From positions 109,501 to 173,500 of the forward strand of contig CAJHZI010000233.1 of NCBI GenBank assembly GCA_905160935.1: a stretch of DNA of 64,000 nt, in the 5' to 3' direction. Under the pieces are notes generated by a model that saw nothing but the letters and a program-made list of their open reading frames with translations, did not search any database and had not been told where the DNA came from. Shown piece by piece: positions 23,695-41,231 of this stretch. The position numbers and the translations under genes were made by a program. Within the stretch, counting starts at the first letter, position 1. Each line of letters begins with the position of its first letter. Origin of the DNA: Enchytraeus crypticus. Its lineage: Eukaryota; Annelida; Clitellata; Enchytraeida; Enchytraeidae.

Positions 23695-26470
23695 TCTCTC
23701 TCTCTCTCTTCTGAAAAACGACAACTACGAATAATCGATCAATCAATAATTCAATTGATCAATCAGTCGTCAATAGACGCATCAATTGATCAATCCATCA
23801 ATGAACCAATAACTAAGGTTATGCACCATTCGAAATCAATGCAACTATAAACAGGAGTAATAGCTTTTAACTATTATTATTATTATTATTATTATTATAT
23901 TCTCTCGGAAGGAATTCAAGCCACAAAATGAAGAATGTTAACCGCGAAACAGAAAATGATATGCACACTAAATAGAAAATTGAAGAACTATATTAAAAGA
24001 AGCATAATACTGACAATGTGATATATGATATATGAGATAAGCAGCTCGTGAGAGAGGGATAGAGAGAGAGAGAGAGAAGCAATGACTTAAGACAATATAG
24101 AAAGAGAAGAGAACAGAAGAGAAGAGAAGAGATCAGAAACCTTTCTAAAGATGTCTTGATTTGTGGAGGAGACGAGATTGTTCTGGGAGGCAGCAGTAGA
24201 CAACTGTCGCTGTAGAGATGCTATCTTACCTTCGTACTACAATCAATCAACCAATCAATCAATAGATGCTATCTTACCTTCATACTACAATCAATCAATC
24301 ATTCAACCAATCAATCAATAGACGATATCTTACCTTCATACTACAATCAATCAACCAATCAATCAATAGACGCTATCTTACCTTCACACTACAATCAATC
24401 AATATATCAATTAAATCAATCAGCCAATCATTTATTAAATACCAACTGTAAAACCCATGATAGGAATACCATAAATGTGAAAATAAATGTTTATCTCTAC
24501 TCTAGAACTTTATGCAATATTATTGAGCAACATGTCGTGGTCTTGTTCAGTAGAACAGATTTTATGCGATGATTTCTTTTACGAGGATCGTTTCTTAATT
24601 TAGGCTACAGTGCTAGAGTGCACTGAAAAAGATTCCACTATTATTAGACTCTGCTAATTATATTACCATTTCTAAAGCTACCATTTTCTAAAACGAGTGG
24701 AAAAGCTTTCTACGAGTATCCCGACCGTAGATAAGCTGGCACTCAAGGGAAGGTGATGATGATAGCTGCCATTTGTACATGAAATCAATTAGACGTCTGA
24801 AGTGATTTCTTATTGCCTTCAGCTCAACATGTTCAAGAGATGATTTAATATAATGATCATGAGACATAAGCGAAGACGTTAAACAGCTACTCTCTTCTTC
24901 TCCATCACCAGGTCGATCATAAATGTTTATCTCTCCTCTCACTTCATGTGATATTATACTGAAATAAGTCGTGGTCTGTTCAGTAGAATAGGTTCTATGT
25001 GATGATTTCTTTTATGAGGATCGTATCTTAATTTAGGCAACTGCTAAACTGAAATCTAGCCTAACAAAACTCTTTGTCTGTCTGTCTGTCTGTCCGGCTG
25101 TCTGTCTGTCTGTCTTTCTCCATCTCTCTTACCTCAACAGTCAGTCTTGTCTTCTCTATCATCAGGTCGCTCTGTTGTTTCTCTACTAGGCTCTGAGCTT
25201 GACTTAACTCCAGCTCTAAATCCCTACATCTCTCCTCTACCCTCCTCACTGCTTCCTCTCCTACATCACTCAGTTAACTCATCAATCAATCAATCAACTC
25301 ATCAATCAATCAATCAACTTAACTCCAGCTCTAACTCCCTACATCTCCCCTCTACCCTCCTCACTGCTTCCTCTCCTACATCACTCAGTCAACTCATCAA
25401 TCAATCAATCAACTTATCATTCAATCAACTCATCAATCAATCAATCAATCAACTTAACTCCAGCTCTAACTCCCTACATCTCTCCTCTACCCTCCTCACT
25501 GCTTCCTCTCCTACATCACTCAGTCAACTCATCAATCAATCAATCAACTTATCATTCAATCAACTCATCAATCAATCAATCAATCAACTTAACTCCAGCT
25601 CTAACTCCCTACATCTCTCCTCTATCCTCCTCACTGCTTCCTCTCCTACATCAATCAGTCAACTCATCAATCAATCAATCAACTCATCAATCAATCAATC
25701 AATCAACTTAACTCCAGCTCTAGATCCCTACATCTCCCCTCTACCCATCTCACTGCTTCCTCTCCTACATCAATCAGTCAACTCATCAATCAATCAATCA
25801 ACTCATCAATCAATCAACTCATCTATCAATCAATTCATCAATCAATCAATCAACTTATCAATCAGTCAGTCAACTCATCTATCAATCAATCAATCAATCA
25901 ACTTAACTCCAGCTCTAGATACCTACATCTCTCCTCTACCCTAATCACTGCTTCCTCTCCTACATCAATCAGTCAACTCATCAATCAATCAACCAATCAA
26001 TTAATTAAATAATCAAGCGGTCAATTAAACAACAGCCTAAGCTTAGGGAAAAATATGAATTCTGATATCCCGTTGCCTTCTGCAGTCACTTCATAAGACT
26101 CGCGTAGTTAGTGGTTGATCTGTTCTTCAATGTTAAGGACACAATACTGGGAAACGTTGATATATGTTGAAATGAAAAACGCTAAATCACAAGCTCACTA
26201 AAAACCAAATATGTAACAAACTGCATGATGCAAGATTATGACCAAAGCTATCAATCAATTGCTAAACATCAGTTATTCAAATAAAATCAAGTCTAATTTT
26301 ATAATACAATAAGAATCGTTTACTTGTTTGAACATAATTCAAACAGTTTTATTGGTAGTTGGGTGTAAATTAAGAATGAGACAAATAGATGTTGTACAAT
26401 TGATTCCCTGAAATTAACCTTGGATGTGGAAAAGAATGCTAAACCTTTATTATTATAATTATTATTATTA

Positions 26471-26522
<52 letters not shown>

Positions 26523-29500
26523 TAATAAACAATAATAAGAGAAAGAATAGGTCAGGCTGACCTTGTTTTATGTGTGACTGTCTCAATTGTGATAACTCTC
26601 TCTCGTGATCTCTTTTCATTTCTTCCATATCTCTCTGTAGGTCAGCTCTGCGATCAGTGTGAACCTATCAATCAATCATCAATTCATCAAACAATCAGTC
26701 AATCAGTGAATCAAGCAAGCAATCAATCAATCAGTCAATTGGTCAAGCAGTCAATCAATGCATCAATAAGTCAATTGATCAATCCATCTATCAGTCAGTC
26801 GATAAGCACATCAATCAGTAAATCAATCAGGATATCAATCACTCAATTCAGCAATCAATATATCAATAAATGAATCACTCACTCAATCATTATTCAATCA
26901 CTACAATAATCAATCTATTAACATTTTTATAGGACATATTACTAAACTGCTTCTAAAGTAAATAAACAACAGTGATAAGAAATATCATGATAGGAAGACA
27001 GTTGAGACTTAGAGAAGTATTTTAAAGAAATATTTATTCAGTTTACAAGCTAGAGACACCCGATTAAACAACTTCTCAATTCCTATCTCAAGCTTTTATC
27101 CAAGAAGGAATCATTCAAGGCTCTATTATTAAATGAACAAATTAATTACAAAAGAAATGAGACTAAAAGCTCATAAAGAAAGAAAGATAGATAGTTTAGT
27201 TTATTTCAGAATCACACGCCACTACAATATTACATACAAGTTATAAAAAGTCCAAAATAATATACAGCATGAAATCATATCAGAATAAATATTTCAGTTA
27301 AAAACATAGCCAGCACATAATTAATAATGAAAACATAGATGAGCAAGTTTTAATAGCTTAAAATTACATAGTTGGCGTAGAGAAAGTGAATTTACTAATT
27401 CATATAGTTCTGAAGTTTTAGTTGTTAATTTTTTCTTAAATAGAATTCTTATTATAGAATTATTCATTGCTATCAAATTACTCAAGTGAGTGGAGTAGGT
27501 ATTTCCATAGATTTCAATGCAATACTGAATCTGACTATGAATAAAAGAGTAGTAAATTTTTTTGAGGCAGTGTTTTGGTAAGAAATCACAAACATTATAT
27601 AAAATACTGATAAAACCTTTTAGTCTACTACATACCATATCAACGTGGAGTTTCCAAGTAAGGTTTTCATCGAGTATTACACCTAAATATTTAACTTTAG
27701 ATGTTCTAGAGATCAGGATATTATCTAAAAAGACTTCAAGCTTTTGCGGTATACTATACCTTTGGTTTGCTTTGTGAATAATCATATAGCGTGCTTTATC
27801 TAAATTTATGCAAACTTTGTTAGCATCGCACCATACTTTAAGTTTTTTAAGACACATATTCGCATTCTTTTCGAGCTCATTAACATTTTCACCGGCAATA
27901 AAAATATTAACATCGTCTGCAAATAACTTAGGCTTATAGTCCCATAGAGCATTTGCCATGTCATTAATATAAATAAGAAATAATAGAGGACCTAAAATGC
28001 TACCTTGTGGAACCCCACAATTGTTAATTTGCATCTCAGAGCTGGTGTTATTTACATATACATATTGAGGACGATTTTTTAAATAGTTCCTTATCCATTT
28101 GTTCATTTGACCTCTTATTCCACAGTGATGCAGTTTATCGATTAGTATCGAATGGTTTACCGTGTCAAATGCCTTCTGAAAATCGATGAATAGCCCTAGC
28201 GCAAGGTTTCCAGAATCTAAGTTTTCATAACAGAAATCTATCGAGTTCATAACCGCAAGCATAGTGGAATGATTATGTCTAAATCCAAATTGATTTTCAT
28301 ATAATACATTATACTTATCTAAAAAATTATATAGTCGTCTAAAGACTATTTTTTCAAGAATTTTATTAAAAAATACTTATAAGAGACAATTTGGTCGATA
28401 ATTGGATGGATCGGTTACTTGTCCCTTTCAAAACACTGGAATTACTTTTGCAATTTTAAATAGTTCGGGTACCACACCACTAGATAATGATAAGTTATAG
28501 ATGTAAAGTATCACAGGTTACCTGATTCTGTTTTATCATCTCCAGTCTTAGCCTCTCACACTCCCCCACTAGTTTCCTGTTGTCATCTATGAGTAATAGA
28601 AAGACAGAGCTAGAGAGATATATATATGTGTTTATTCAGCATCAACACCATACAGAAAAAGAAAAATTACAACAGCAAACAATATATAACACACACGCAT
28701 CTAGCTTATATATAATACAACAGCTACTAGATTATATATAACAATATATATTCTAGCGCCATGATTAGCGATCTAGCGACATGGTTAGCGCCATTCTCAC
28801 ACTCCCCCACTAGTTTCCTGTTGTCATCTACGAGTAAGAGAAAGAGAGAGATAGAGAGATACATATGTGTTTATTTCAGCATCAACACCAAACAAAAAAA
28901 GAAAAATTACAACAGCAAACAATATATAACACACACGCATCTAGCTTATATATAATACAACAGCTACTAGATTATATATAACAATATATATTCTAGCGCC
29001 ATGATTAGAATTCACTGTCGTCTATGACAACAGTGAGCGATAAATGCAACAATACCTCAAGTTTAACTTTAGTTATGTCGCTAATTCTGACGATATAGTC
29101 TAGAATCCTACAAAATCTCTTCTATAAGAGATAAGGTGTTTTCTAACGATATTAGTCTACAATCCTACAAAATCTATTATAGAAATGATCTAAATGATAA
29201 TCATACCAAATTCTAAAAATCTTTAACAGACAATAAGATCTAAGAGTTAATCCTATCAAATCTCTCATAGACAAGATGATCTAAGAAATTATCCTACCAA
29301 ATATCTTCTAGACAAGATGATCTAAGAGATACACCTACCAAATCTCTTACAGACAAGATGATCTAAGAGATAATCCAATCAAATCTCTTATAGAAGAGAT
29401 GATCAAAGAGATAATTCTATCAAATCTCTTATACAATAGATAAGATGATCTAAGATTACTTAAAACTTAACTTTGTAAACTTTGGCAGCTCATAGTATAA

Positions 29501-30383
29501 GTGAAATGGCATAACATGGTATAGCAAAAGCCTTGTGTAACCCTGTTTGTCACATTTCCTCTCCAGAGCAGAGTTAGCCACTGATAGCAAGCGTCTTAAT
29601 TTATCAACCTCTACACAGCATAACACCACATATCAATTAGGTACTAAACATCAGATACCAATTTGATATTAAACACCATTTACCAATTACATATTAAAAA
29701 AATATAATTATAGAGATAACATATTAAACACTATATACCAATGAAATATTAAACACCATATGTATCAATTATATATTAAACACCATATATACCAATGAGA
29801 TATTAAACACCATATGTATCAATTATATATTAAACACATATTAATCGTTCAGGAGTCTCATTATTATAATTTCTTTATTCGGCAATATTTTAATGTTAAT
29901 ACCAAGAACAGATAGGCTACAGTTTTAGAGAGCTGACATAGCTAGTCAACTGAAAAATTGGTCTAGAAAAAGAATTCGATAGAAGTATTTTTAAGAGGGT
30001 TAAAGCCCAAGGTAAAGCCACGTTTAAAATCAGTTTCCAACTCGAATAGCATGTCAGTGACGTGTATAGCCCTGAATTTGAGCCCTGCATGCACTAATCC
30101 GCTGTCGAACAATTTGTCAACAAACCACCGGCTCAGCCCAATTATCAGCACAATGGTTTAATAGAAGAAGCAGTTGACGAAAGAATGGGTGCAACGAGAA
30201 TTATCGGCACAAAGCTGGTTAAGCTAATGTTAACGTAAGATTCCTCACTCGAAAGCGATGTCAGTGACGTATGACACGTGATGTCAACTGCTTTTATAAC
30301 TTACATTTGTAAAAAGGAAAATAGAGGCAGAGGATAGGATTATGTCATTAATTATATGCCACAGACCTGCAATTTTTTAATAA

Positions 30384-30414
<31 letters not shown>

Positions 30415-31312
30415 AATAACAATTAGAGTGCTACAGTCATCAATGACAACATCGAGCACTATTGAACTATTGAGACAAATCAAGCCAGCGAGCAATACGG
30501 AGGTCCAAAAATGGTGCAAATTCCAAAATACAAAAAATCAGTCCAAAACGTACAGAGGATCAGATAATACAGTATAGAGAGGGAGAAAGAGACGCTTTGA
30601 AGAGATTTTAGTATTAGTTAATTGTTGAGCCACTTTGAAGAGATTTTAGTATTAGATAATTAATTGAGGAAAACCTTGAGTCAGCTCAGACTCTCTCTTC
30701 TCTGTGTCAGCCAGTCTTCTACTCATCAGCTGCAGCTGAGTTCTCAGACCAGCATTAGTCTTACCCAGCTCAACTGAGTTCTGTCAAATATATGCCATCA
30801 AAAACAGGAGGAAACTCTCAGGAATAAGATGATGTCTTTATTAGGAGTGTAGAAGTTAATTCATTGGAAATGTATATCATGGGTGTTGCCACTAGTATTA
30901 GTTATAAATGCATAATTGTTACAAATATTTCCTCAACAATGAATCTTTAATAATCAAATTTTTGTATAAACTTATGCAGGATTATAAGTAGCATGAGTGA
31001 TATATACTATATAGTGTGTGTATAATATTTATTTAGGAACATAATTCTGACTTTTATGAAGGGATTTTCTTTATAAATGGAGTGCTGTTTATGAAGCATC
31101 AAGGCAGACTATGAGCATAATTAAGTACCTTGAACCTGTCACTTCGCAGAAGACTAGATAGATGGCATAAAAAGCAAACAAACCTTTTGAAAGGCGTCAA
31201 AATATTGAAGCAGTTTGTCAACATCACAGCTCTGCTTGGTATTAGATCCATCACCATCAGAACTGACCCCACCCACAGCATGCTGAGTTACCGGCTTCAC
31301 TTCCATCTTCAT
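23284..31312 (-). CDS. CCDC152: CCDC152 orthologue, coiled-coil protein
   Basis: Seven coding exons in transcript order: 31312-31184, 30780-30675, 28586-28522, 26664-26562, 25260-25133, 24236-24141, 23475-23284; 819 nt, 272 aa plus stop, every phase consistent. From memory of human CCDC152 (254 aa) I recognise the start (VDKLLQYFDAFQK against LDKLINDFSQIEK), EYEGKIASLQ against EFDAKLARVQ, and above all IFRKKLQHLQAESERRVAEL against IYRRKLQHFQEEKNKEIAIL. Almost the whole length is predicted alpha-helical coiled coil (EEMKRDHERELSQLRQSH; RRVEERCRDLELELSQAQ). The C-terminus adds a run of eight Gln and a basic end. Function is not established. One intron holds a LINE; three introns carry reiterated splice acceptors. 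A minus-strand AATAAA lies near 22846, a possible poly(A) signal. Confidence 0.87.
24141..24236 (-). CDS. CCDC152: CCDC152 exon 6
   Basis: Acceptor GATTGTAG; YEGKIASLQRQLSTAASQNN, LVSSTNQDIFRK; donor AAG|GTTTCT. A strong internal donor-like AAG|GTAAGA lies only 7 bases inside the exon. Conservation with human CCDC152 supports the full 32-codon exon. Confidence 0.85.
24237..24425. repeat. Acceptor array of CCDC152 exon 6
   Basis: Three further copies (about 24266, 24321, 24368) of the junction GTAG|TACGAAGGTAAGATAGC and about 20 exon bases, set in CAAT repeats. Confidence 0.8.
25133..25260 (-). CDS. CCDC152: CCDC152 exon 5
   Basis: Acceptor TGATGTAG; EEAVRRVEERCRDLELELSQ, AQSLVEKQQSDLMIEKTRLT, VE; donor GAG|GTAAGA. 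Five more copies of the acceptor plus first half of the exon sit in the upstream intron. Confidence 0.85.
25261..25985. repeat. Acceptor array of CCDC152 exon 5
   Basis: Five further copies (captured exon parts end at about 25320, 25453, 25591, 25710, 25903) of the acceptor TGATGTAG plus about 58 exon bases, separated by CAAT repeats. All copies carry GAGTTAGAGC or CTAGAGC-type variants where the exon has GATTTAGAGC. Confidence 0.85.
26562..26664 (-). CDS. CCDC152: CCDC152 exon 4
   Basis: Acceptor GATTGATAG inside a TTGA microsatellite; VHTDRRADLQRDMEEMKRD, HERELSQLRQSHIKQ, donor CAAG|GTCAGC, phase 1. Confidence 0.82.
27190..28505 (-). mobile_element. LINE (Jockey/CR1-type reverse transcriptase), 5'-truncated
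   Basis: A 313-codon open frame (28262-27321) encodes a non-LTR reverse transcriptase: GLFIDFQKAFDTVNHSIL, GVPQGSILGPLLFLIYINDM, and the catalytic FADDVN motif, followed by LGVILDENLTWKLHV. Further RT text lies just upstream (GVVPELFKIAKVIPV; NKILEKIVFRRLYNFLDKYN; QFGFRHNHST) interrupted by one frameshift near 28430 and one stop near 28383. No endonuclease domain is left; truncation is near 28505. It sits antisense to nothing: same strand as CCDC152, in its intron 3. The 3' end is near 27190. Confidence 0.85.
28522..28586 (-). CDS. CCDC152: CCDC152 exon 3
   Basis: Acceptor TACTCATAG; D-DNRKLVGECERLRLEMIKQNQ; donor CAG|GTAACC. The acceptor and about 34 bases of this exon are duplicated in the upstream intron at about 28795-28832. 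Confidence 0.8.
28553..29012. repeat. 243-bp tandem duplication spanning the CCDC152 exon 3 acceptor
   Basis: Two copies, the second starting near 28796; each contains CACTCCCCCACTAGTTTCCT (exon, minus strand), the acceptor, and TAGCTTATATATAATACAAC. More than 90 percent alike by eye. Confidence 0.85.
29090..29460. repeat. Degenerate array of about 40-60 bp units
   Basis: Repeats of CAAATCTCTTATAGACAAGA and GATGATCTAAGAGATAATCC in a CCDC152 intron; a second AT-rich array (TATATTAAACACCATATATA) follows at 29620-29850. Confidence 0.65.
30010..30140 (-). mobile_element. SINE S1, old copy
   Basis: Heavily changed minus copy; AGTTTCCAACTCGAATAGCA block still recognisable. Confidence 0.45.
30207..30282 (-). 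mobile_element. SINE S1, 3' fragment
   Basis: Minus-strand body only; CTCACTCGAAAGCGATGTCA intact. Second S1 hit within 70 bases of the previous one. Confidence 0.55.
30375..30548 (-). mobile_element. Dispersed repeat R5
   Basis: Same order as 13900-14032, again with AAT repeats on the tail side. Confidence 0.55.
30675..30780 (-). CDS. CCDC152: CCDC152 exon 2
   Basis: Acceptor ATTTGACAG; NSVELGKTNAGLRTQLQLM, SRRLADTEKRESELTQ, donor CAAG|GTTTTC, phase 1. Heptad-like hydrophobic spacing. Confidence 0.8.
31184..31312 (-). CDS. CCDC152: CCDC152 first coding exon
   Basis: ATG at 31312-31310 (MKMEVKPVTQH), a second in-frame ATG two codons on; 43 codons ending KLLQYFDAFQK, phase-0 donor AAG|GTTTGT. 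A SINE pair lies only about 60 bases upstream of the start. Confidence 0.78.
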
Positions 31313-31375
31313 TTTAATTACAAAAAATGTCAATATGACTCAATAGAGCTGAGTAACTGATAGGAGCATTCACTC

Positions 31376-31562
31376 CAGACACAAACCTCGTGGGTTCGAA
31401 TCCTAGCTGCACTAATCTGAGAGTAAAATCGCAGACATTCACTGAACTGCTTATACGGAAAATGGACTAAATTGCCTAATGGTTTAAACATGTGGCATTA
31501 AAAGTGATAGATATCAACATAGTTGATCATTTCACTATAATGTGTGTTTACTTTACATACAT
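31376..31562 (+). mobile_element. tRNA-derived SINE, family S2
   Basis: B box GTGGGTTCGAATCCTAGC matches the polymerase III consensus; body TGAGAGTAAAATCGCAGACA, then GGAAAATGGACTAAATTGCC and GATAGATATCAACATAGTTG, end CACTATAATGTGTGTTTAC. Starts about 60 bases upstream of the CCDC152 ATG, on the opposite strand. Confidence 0.65.
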
Positions 31563-31824
31563 GTACTATACTGGCGTAGCGAGGAAGGGAAGGGGTCATG
31601 ATCAAAATGTTTAACGTTCAATAGTGATTGATAAGTTCTTTCAGAATATTTGACCCTTTTCCATACACAACTTGGCCATTAATGCCTTTCAAAATTCACA
31701 TTTGCAATATTGCATGCCTTGCACTGGTTACATCTATATGATAATATTAGAATTCATACCTTAATAATTCAATTTTTCGAGTGTTTTAAATTATATTAAA
31801 TTATAAATACATGCATGTAGAAAT

Positions 31825-32075
31825 ATTTTTAAAACACGCATTATAGCGAAATAATCAACTATGTCGATATCTATCACTTTTTAACAGCACATGTTTAAAT
31901 CGTTAGGCAATTTAATCCATTTTACGTATAACCAGTCCAGTGAATGTCCAAGATTGGACTCAGATCAGCGCGGCCGGGATTCGAACCCACGAGGGTTCAA
32001 TTCACCTCAGGATCTGTCATTTAAAAGTTTATGACGTTATCCATTGCGCTATTGAGACATTCAAATTTTAATTTG
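31825..32075 (-). mobile_element. SINE S2
   Basis: Full-length minus copy from CACTATAGCG-side tail to AATGTCTCAATAGCGCAATG head; forms an inverted pair with 31376-31562. Confidence 0.65.
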
Positions 32076-33239
32076 AAAGACTAGGAGAATATTTTGAACC
32101 AAATCCACCAAGATAAGGTAATAATAATCTAAGTGAAATGTGAAACAGAAGCTTTAGCTTAATCGTAAAGTAGTTCAACGCTTTCTTTAAATAGGTAACC
32201 GTACCTTAATCACGAACATACACTAGCCTTGCATTTACCACAGGAACTGCCAATTAGTTCATGTAATTGAGCATACAAGTGTAAAACTTTAGTAAAAAAA
32301 AAGAAAAAGTGGAGGTTTCGACGTGTTAAAAGTAGCAAAATAGTTGGAGACTTCGCAATTATAATGACTTAATAAGATCAAACCATCGTAATAAAAGCCC
32401 GCAGCAAAACAGATGTCTCTAAGTAACTACATAATACTGTGTGTATATGTTTAAATCTATATTTAATTATTATATTTATATTTAAATCTATATTTTCTAT
32501 ATATATATATAATCTTGTGTAAAATTTTACCATTACGACATTTAAATTTTAAATGTCTAATGCAGACCGGAAACACTGAATTATGTACACAAAGTTTAAA
32601 AGTAAACCTAACTGTTATCAGAAATTTTAACTCTAACATCAACGTTCCCGGAATCGAACTAAAAGCAATTAAAATTAAATAACAAGTAGCCAACTATTAA
32701 AGTGTTACTGTCGTCCATGATGACATCCAGAATCCCAGAGTTACAATGCAAACTGACAATATAATTCATAACGCATACATTGCTGCACAATGGATCAGGA
32801 AGCACATATGCTTGCTCATAAAGCCCATTTATTCTTTTCGCTCCACGGTTATTAGCAATCGTTGCCTTTTGATGGCGCACCAATTGCAGCCGGCGCCGAT
32901 GTCGAATAACCTTCCAACACTCTAGGATTTTTTCATTCAAAGTTGTCAGCACTCATGCAGTTTTCCAGGGTGGTTACACAATCATGCATGTAGGCCTACT
33001 AAAACGAGGCTGATGCAGCTTAACTTCGATTATTGACGTGCAACTAAACCAAGTGCGCTAAATCCCGCCGTATTTACACGCGCACAATGCATGTTCCCAC
33101 GTAATACAGACGTAAACAAAGACGTACATGCTTATTTACAAACGCACACATATACGTACATTTACACGTGTACAGGCCTACGTGTACATAGATAATACTA
33201 GATATACATGTACATGCACACGAAGGCTATACACATTCA

Positions 33240-33430
33240 AATATTGGCTATTCTAATTATTAGTTTTTAAATATTCAATTGTGTAGCTAGCTACCAACGG
33301 TTTTGCAGTAGGCCTACTTATTGGTCGTGTAATAGAAATATGTTGAATTTCAGACTTGAGTAGACTTTGCTAGCCGCTAATTAAGGTATTACAGCACAGA
33401 GCTATGGCTCTTGTAAGTAGCCTCTTTCGT
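33240..33430 (+). repeat. Single-unit relative of the 20270-20750 element
   Basis: Shares ATATTCAATTGTGTAGCTAG, GTGTAATAGAAATATGTTGA, TTTCAGACTTGAGTAGAC and CAGAGCTATGGCTCT with that locus. Confidence 0.6.
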
Positions 33431-34374
33431 ACACTGAAGAAAAGTATATGTATATTTTCTGCTGGAAATTATACATATGATATGAGGACTAAGTTTTGTG
33501 CACTATGTTGTGTACTCTTTTAGAAAAACGTACACACCGAATGTGAACATTTAAAAAGTACGCATGTAATGTGGACTGTCTTTGAAAGGAAACCACCAGC
33601 CAGTAGGATATTGTAATCACGTGATCGCCGATAAGATCGCAGATTGGTTGATGAATGCCACTGATGCATTGTGTTTTCTTATTTAGAATGAGGAAATGTA
33701 GGCCTACTTTAAATCTTAACTGCTATTAATTTCATGGTTATATTCTGGACTTAATACTTCCTAGGTTAACAACTGCTAAATGCAACAGGTTCAAATAATT
33801 ATCATAAAGACCTACTCTGAGACTTAATTACTACTTAAATTTGTAAATTTTGAATGCAAGCCTAAGACATTTATTAGCTGTTCTATAATAACTACTTTTT
33901 AAAAAAGTTGGTTACATTCAGGTGCTCTAATAGAGAGCATCGAATACAGGCGGCGCGGATTAGGAATAACCTGCCAACCCCATTGGTTAGAGTGAGAGGA
34001 AATGCAGGGAGACTGTGTTCCCCAAACTCAATGTACTGACATAATACTAAATGTAGGCTACTGACACAAGACTGCAGTCAGAGTGCTAAAGTGGGAGGAA
34101 ACGCAGAGAAACTATGTTCCCCTAGCTCTCACTTTTTCTGAGATGCGTTCCCCTGCTAGGGACCCACATTAGGTACTATGAGACCTGTAAATACATTACA
34201 AGGTGGCCCGAAAAATTTTACCGTTCCCCTAGCTCTCAATTCCCACTTTTGACCGCTGCCAAAGTTCTTTCAAAGTGGTCGACCATCCAAGAATTAACCG
34301 AACCCTATCAGACCCTAGAGCGTGCTAACATGCACGCTCTTCCACGTTCACTATAATAAATTAACCGTGAAGTT

Positions 34375-34575
34375 TTAAATGGCAGATCTTAAAGTGAATT
34401 GATCCCAAATGTGTTCGAATCCCAGCCGAGCTGATCAGAGAGTAATATTTCTGACAATCACTGGACTGGTTATACGGAAAATGGTCTAAATTACCTAATG
34501 GTTTAAACGTGTGGTTTTAAAAGTGATAGATATCAACATTGCTAATCATTTCACTATATTGCGTGCCTACTCTAA
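34375..34575 (+). mobile_element. SINE S2
   Basis: Head partly lost; B-box region GTGTTCGAATCCCAGC, body and tail present. Confidence 0.6.
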
Positions 34576-34751
34576 ACCTCGCCCCGCTTATGTTTAGTCC
34601 CCTGGTGAGCCACGTGCACATCTAGACTGTAGTGGTCCGGACATAACGCGGAATATTTTAAAATAATACTTGTAGCGATGATTTACTTTCCACACATAAT
34701 ATGTAGTCATTGCAAGTATTTACAAATCGTTTAATTATATTTCTGTTTATC

Positions 34752-34882
34752 GTCGGACTGGTTTCTGGATTTTCTAATTTGCACCATTTGGGATCTCTTT
34801 TGCTCACCGGCTTGGATATATCTCAATAGTGCTCGATGTTGTCCACGAATGATGGCAGCATACTAACTGTTGTTGCTATTAC
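34752..34882 (+). mobile_element. Dispersed repeat R5
   Basis: TGGACTGG-type head, TTTTGCTCACCGGCTTGGAT, GTGCTCGATGTTGTCCACGA, ends TAACTGTTGTTGCTATTAC. Related short fragments occur near 9690-9745, 10200-10280 and 32690-32735. Confidence 0.52.
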
Positions 34883-34894
34883 TAGTATCAACTT

Positions 34895-35030
34895 CAAGAT
34901 TGCTTACAACTGAAACTATAATACCATATTAAATGTAACTATAATACAATATTAACTGTAACTATAATACCATATTAAATGCAACTATAATAACATAATA
35001 ACTGTAACTGTTATACCACACTAAATACCC
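34895..35030. repeat. 24-bp AT-rich array
   Basis: About six units of TAACTATAATACCATATTAA immediately 3' of the GT92-C stop codon. Confidence 0.65.
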
Positions 35031-35038
35031 TAGCTTGA

Positions 35039-41231
<6,193 letters not shown>

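Larger units (their letters stand above)
31313..35038. other. Intergenic between CCDC152 and GT92-C
   Basis: Head of CCDC152 faces the tail of GT92-C. Holds three S2 SINEs, R5, the 33240 element and unassigned AT-rich DNA; 33440-34370 shows nothing I can name. The CCDC152 promoter should lie here. Confidence 0.55.

Noticed and set aside
25147-25944. 265-codon plus-strand frame rich in SINQSINQ
   Set aside because: Antisense reading of the CCDC152 exon 5 acceptor array and CAAT repeats.
27562-27777. 71-codon plus-strand frame
   Set aside because: Antisense shadow of the LINE reverse transcriptase.
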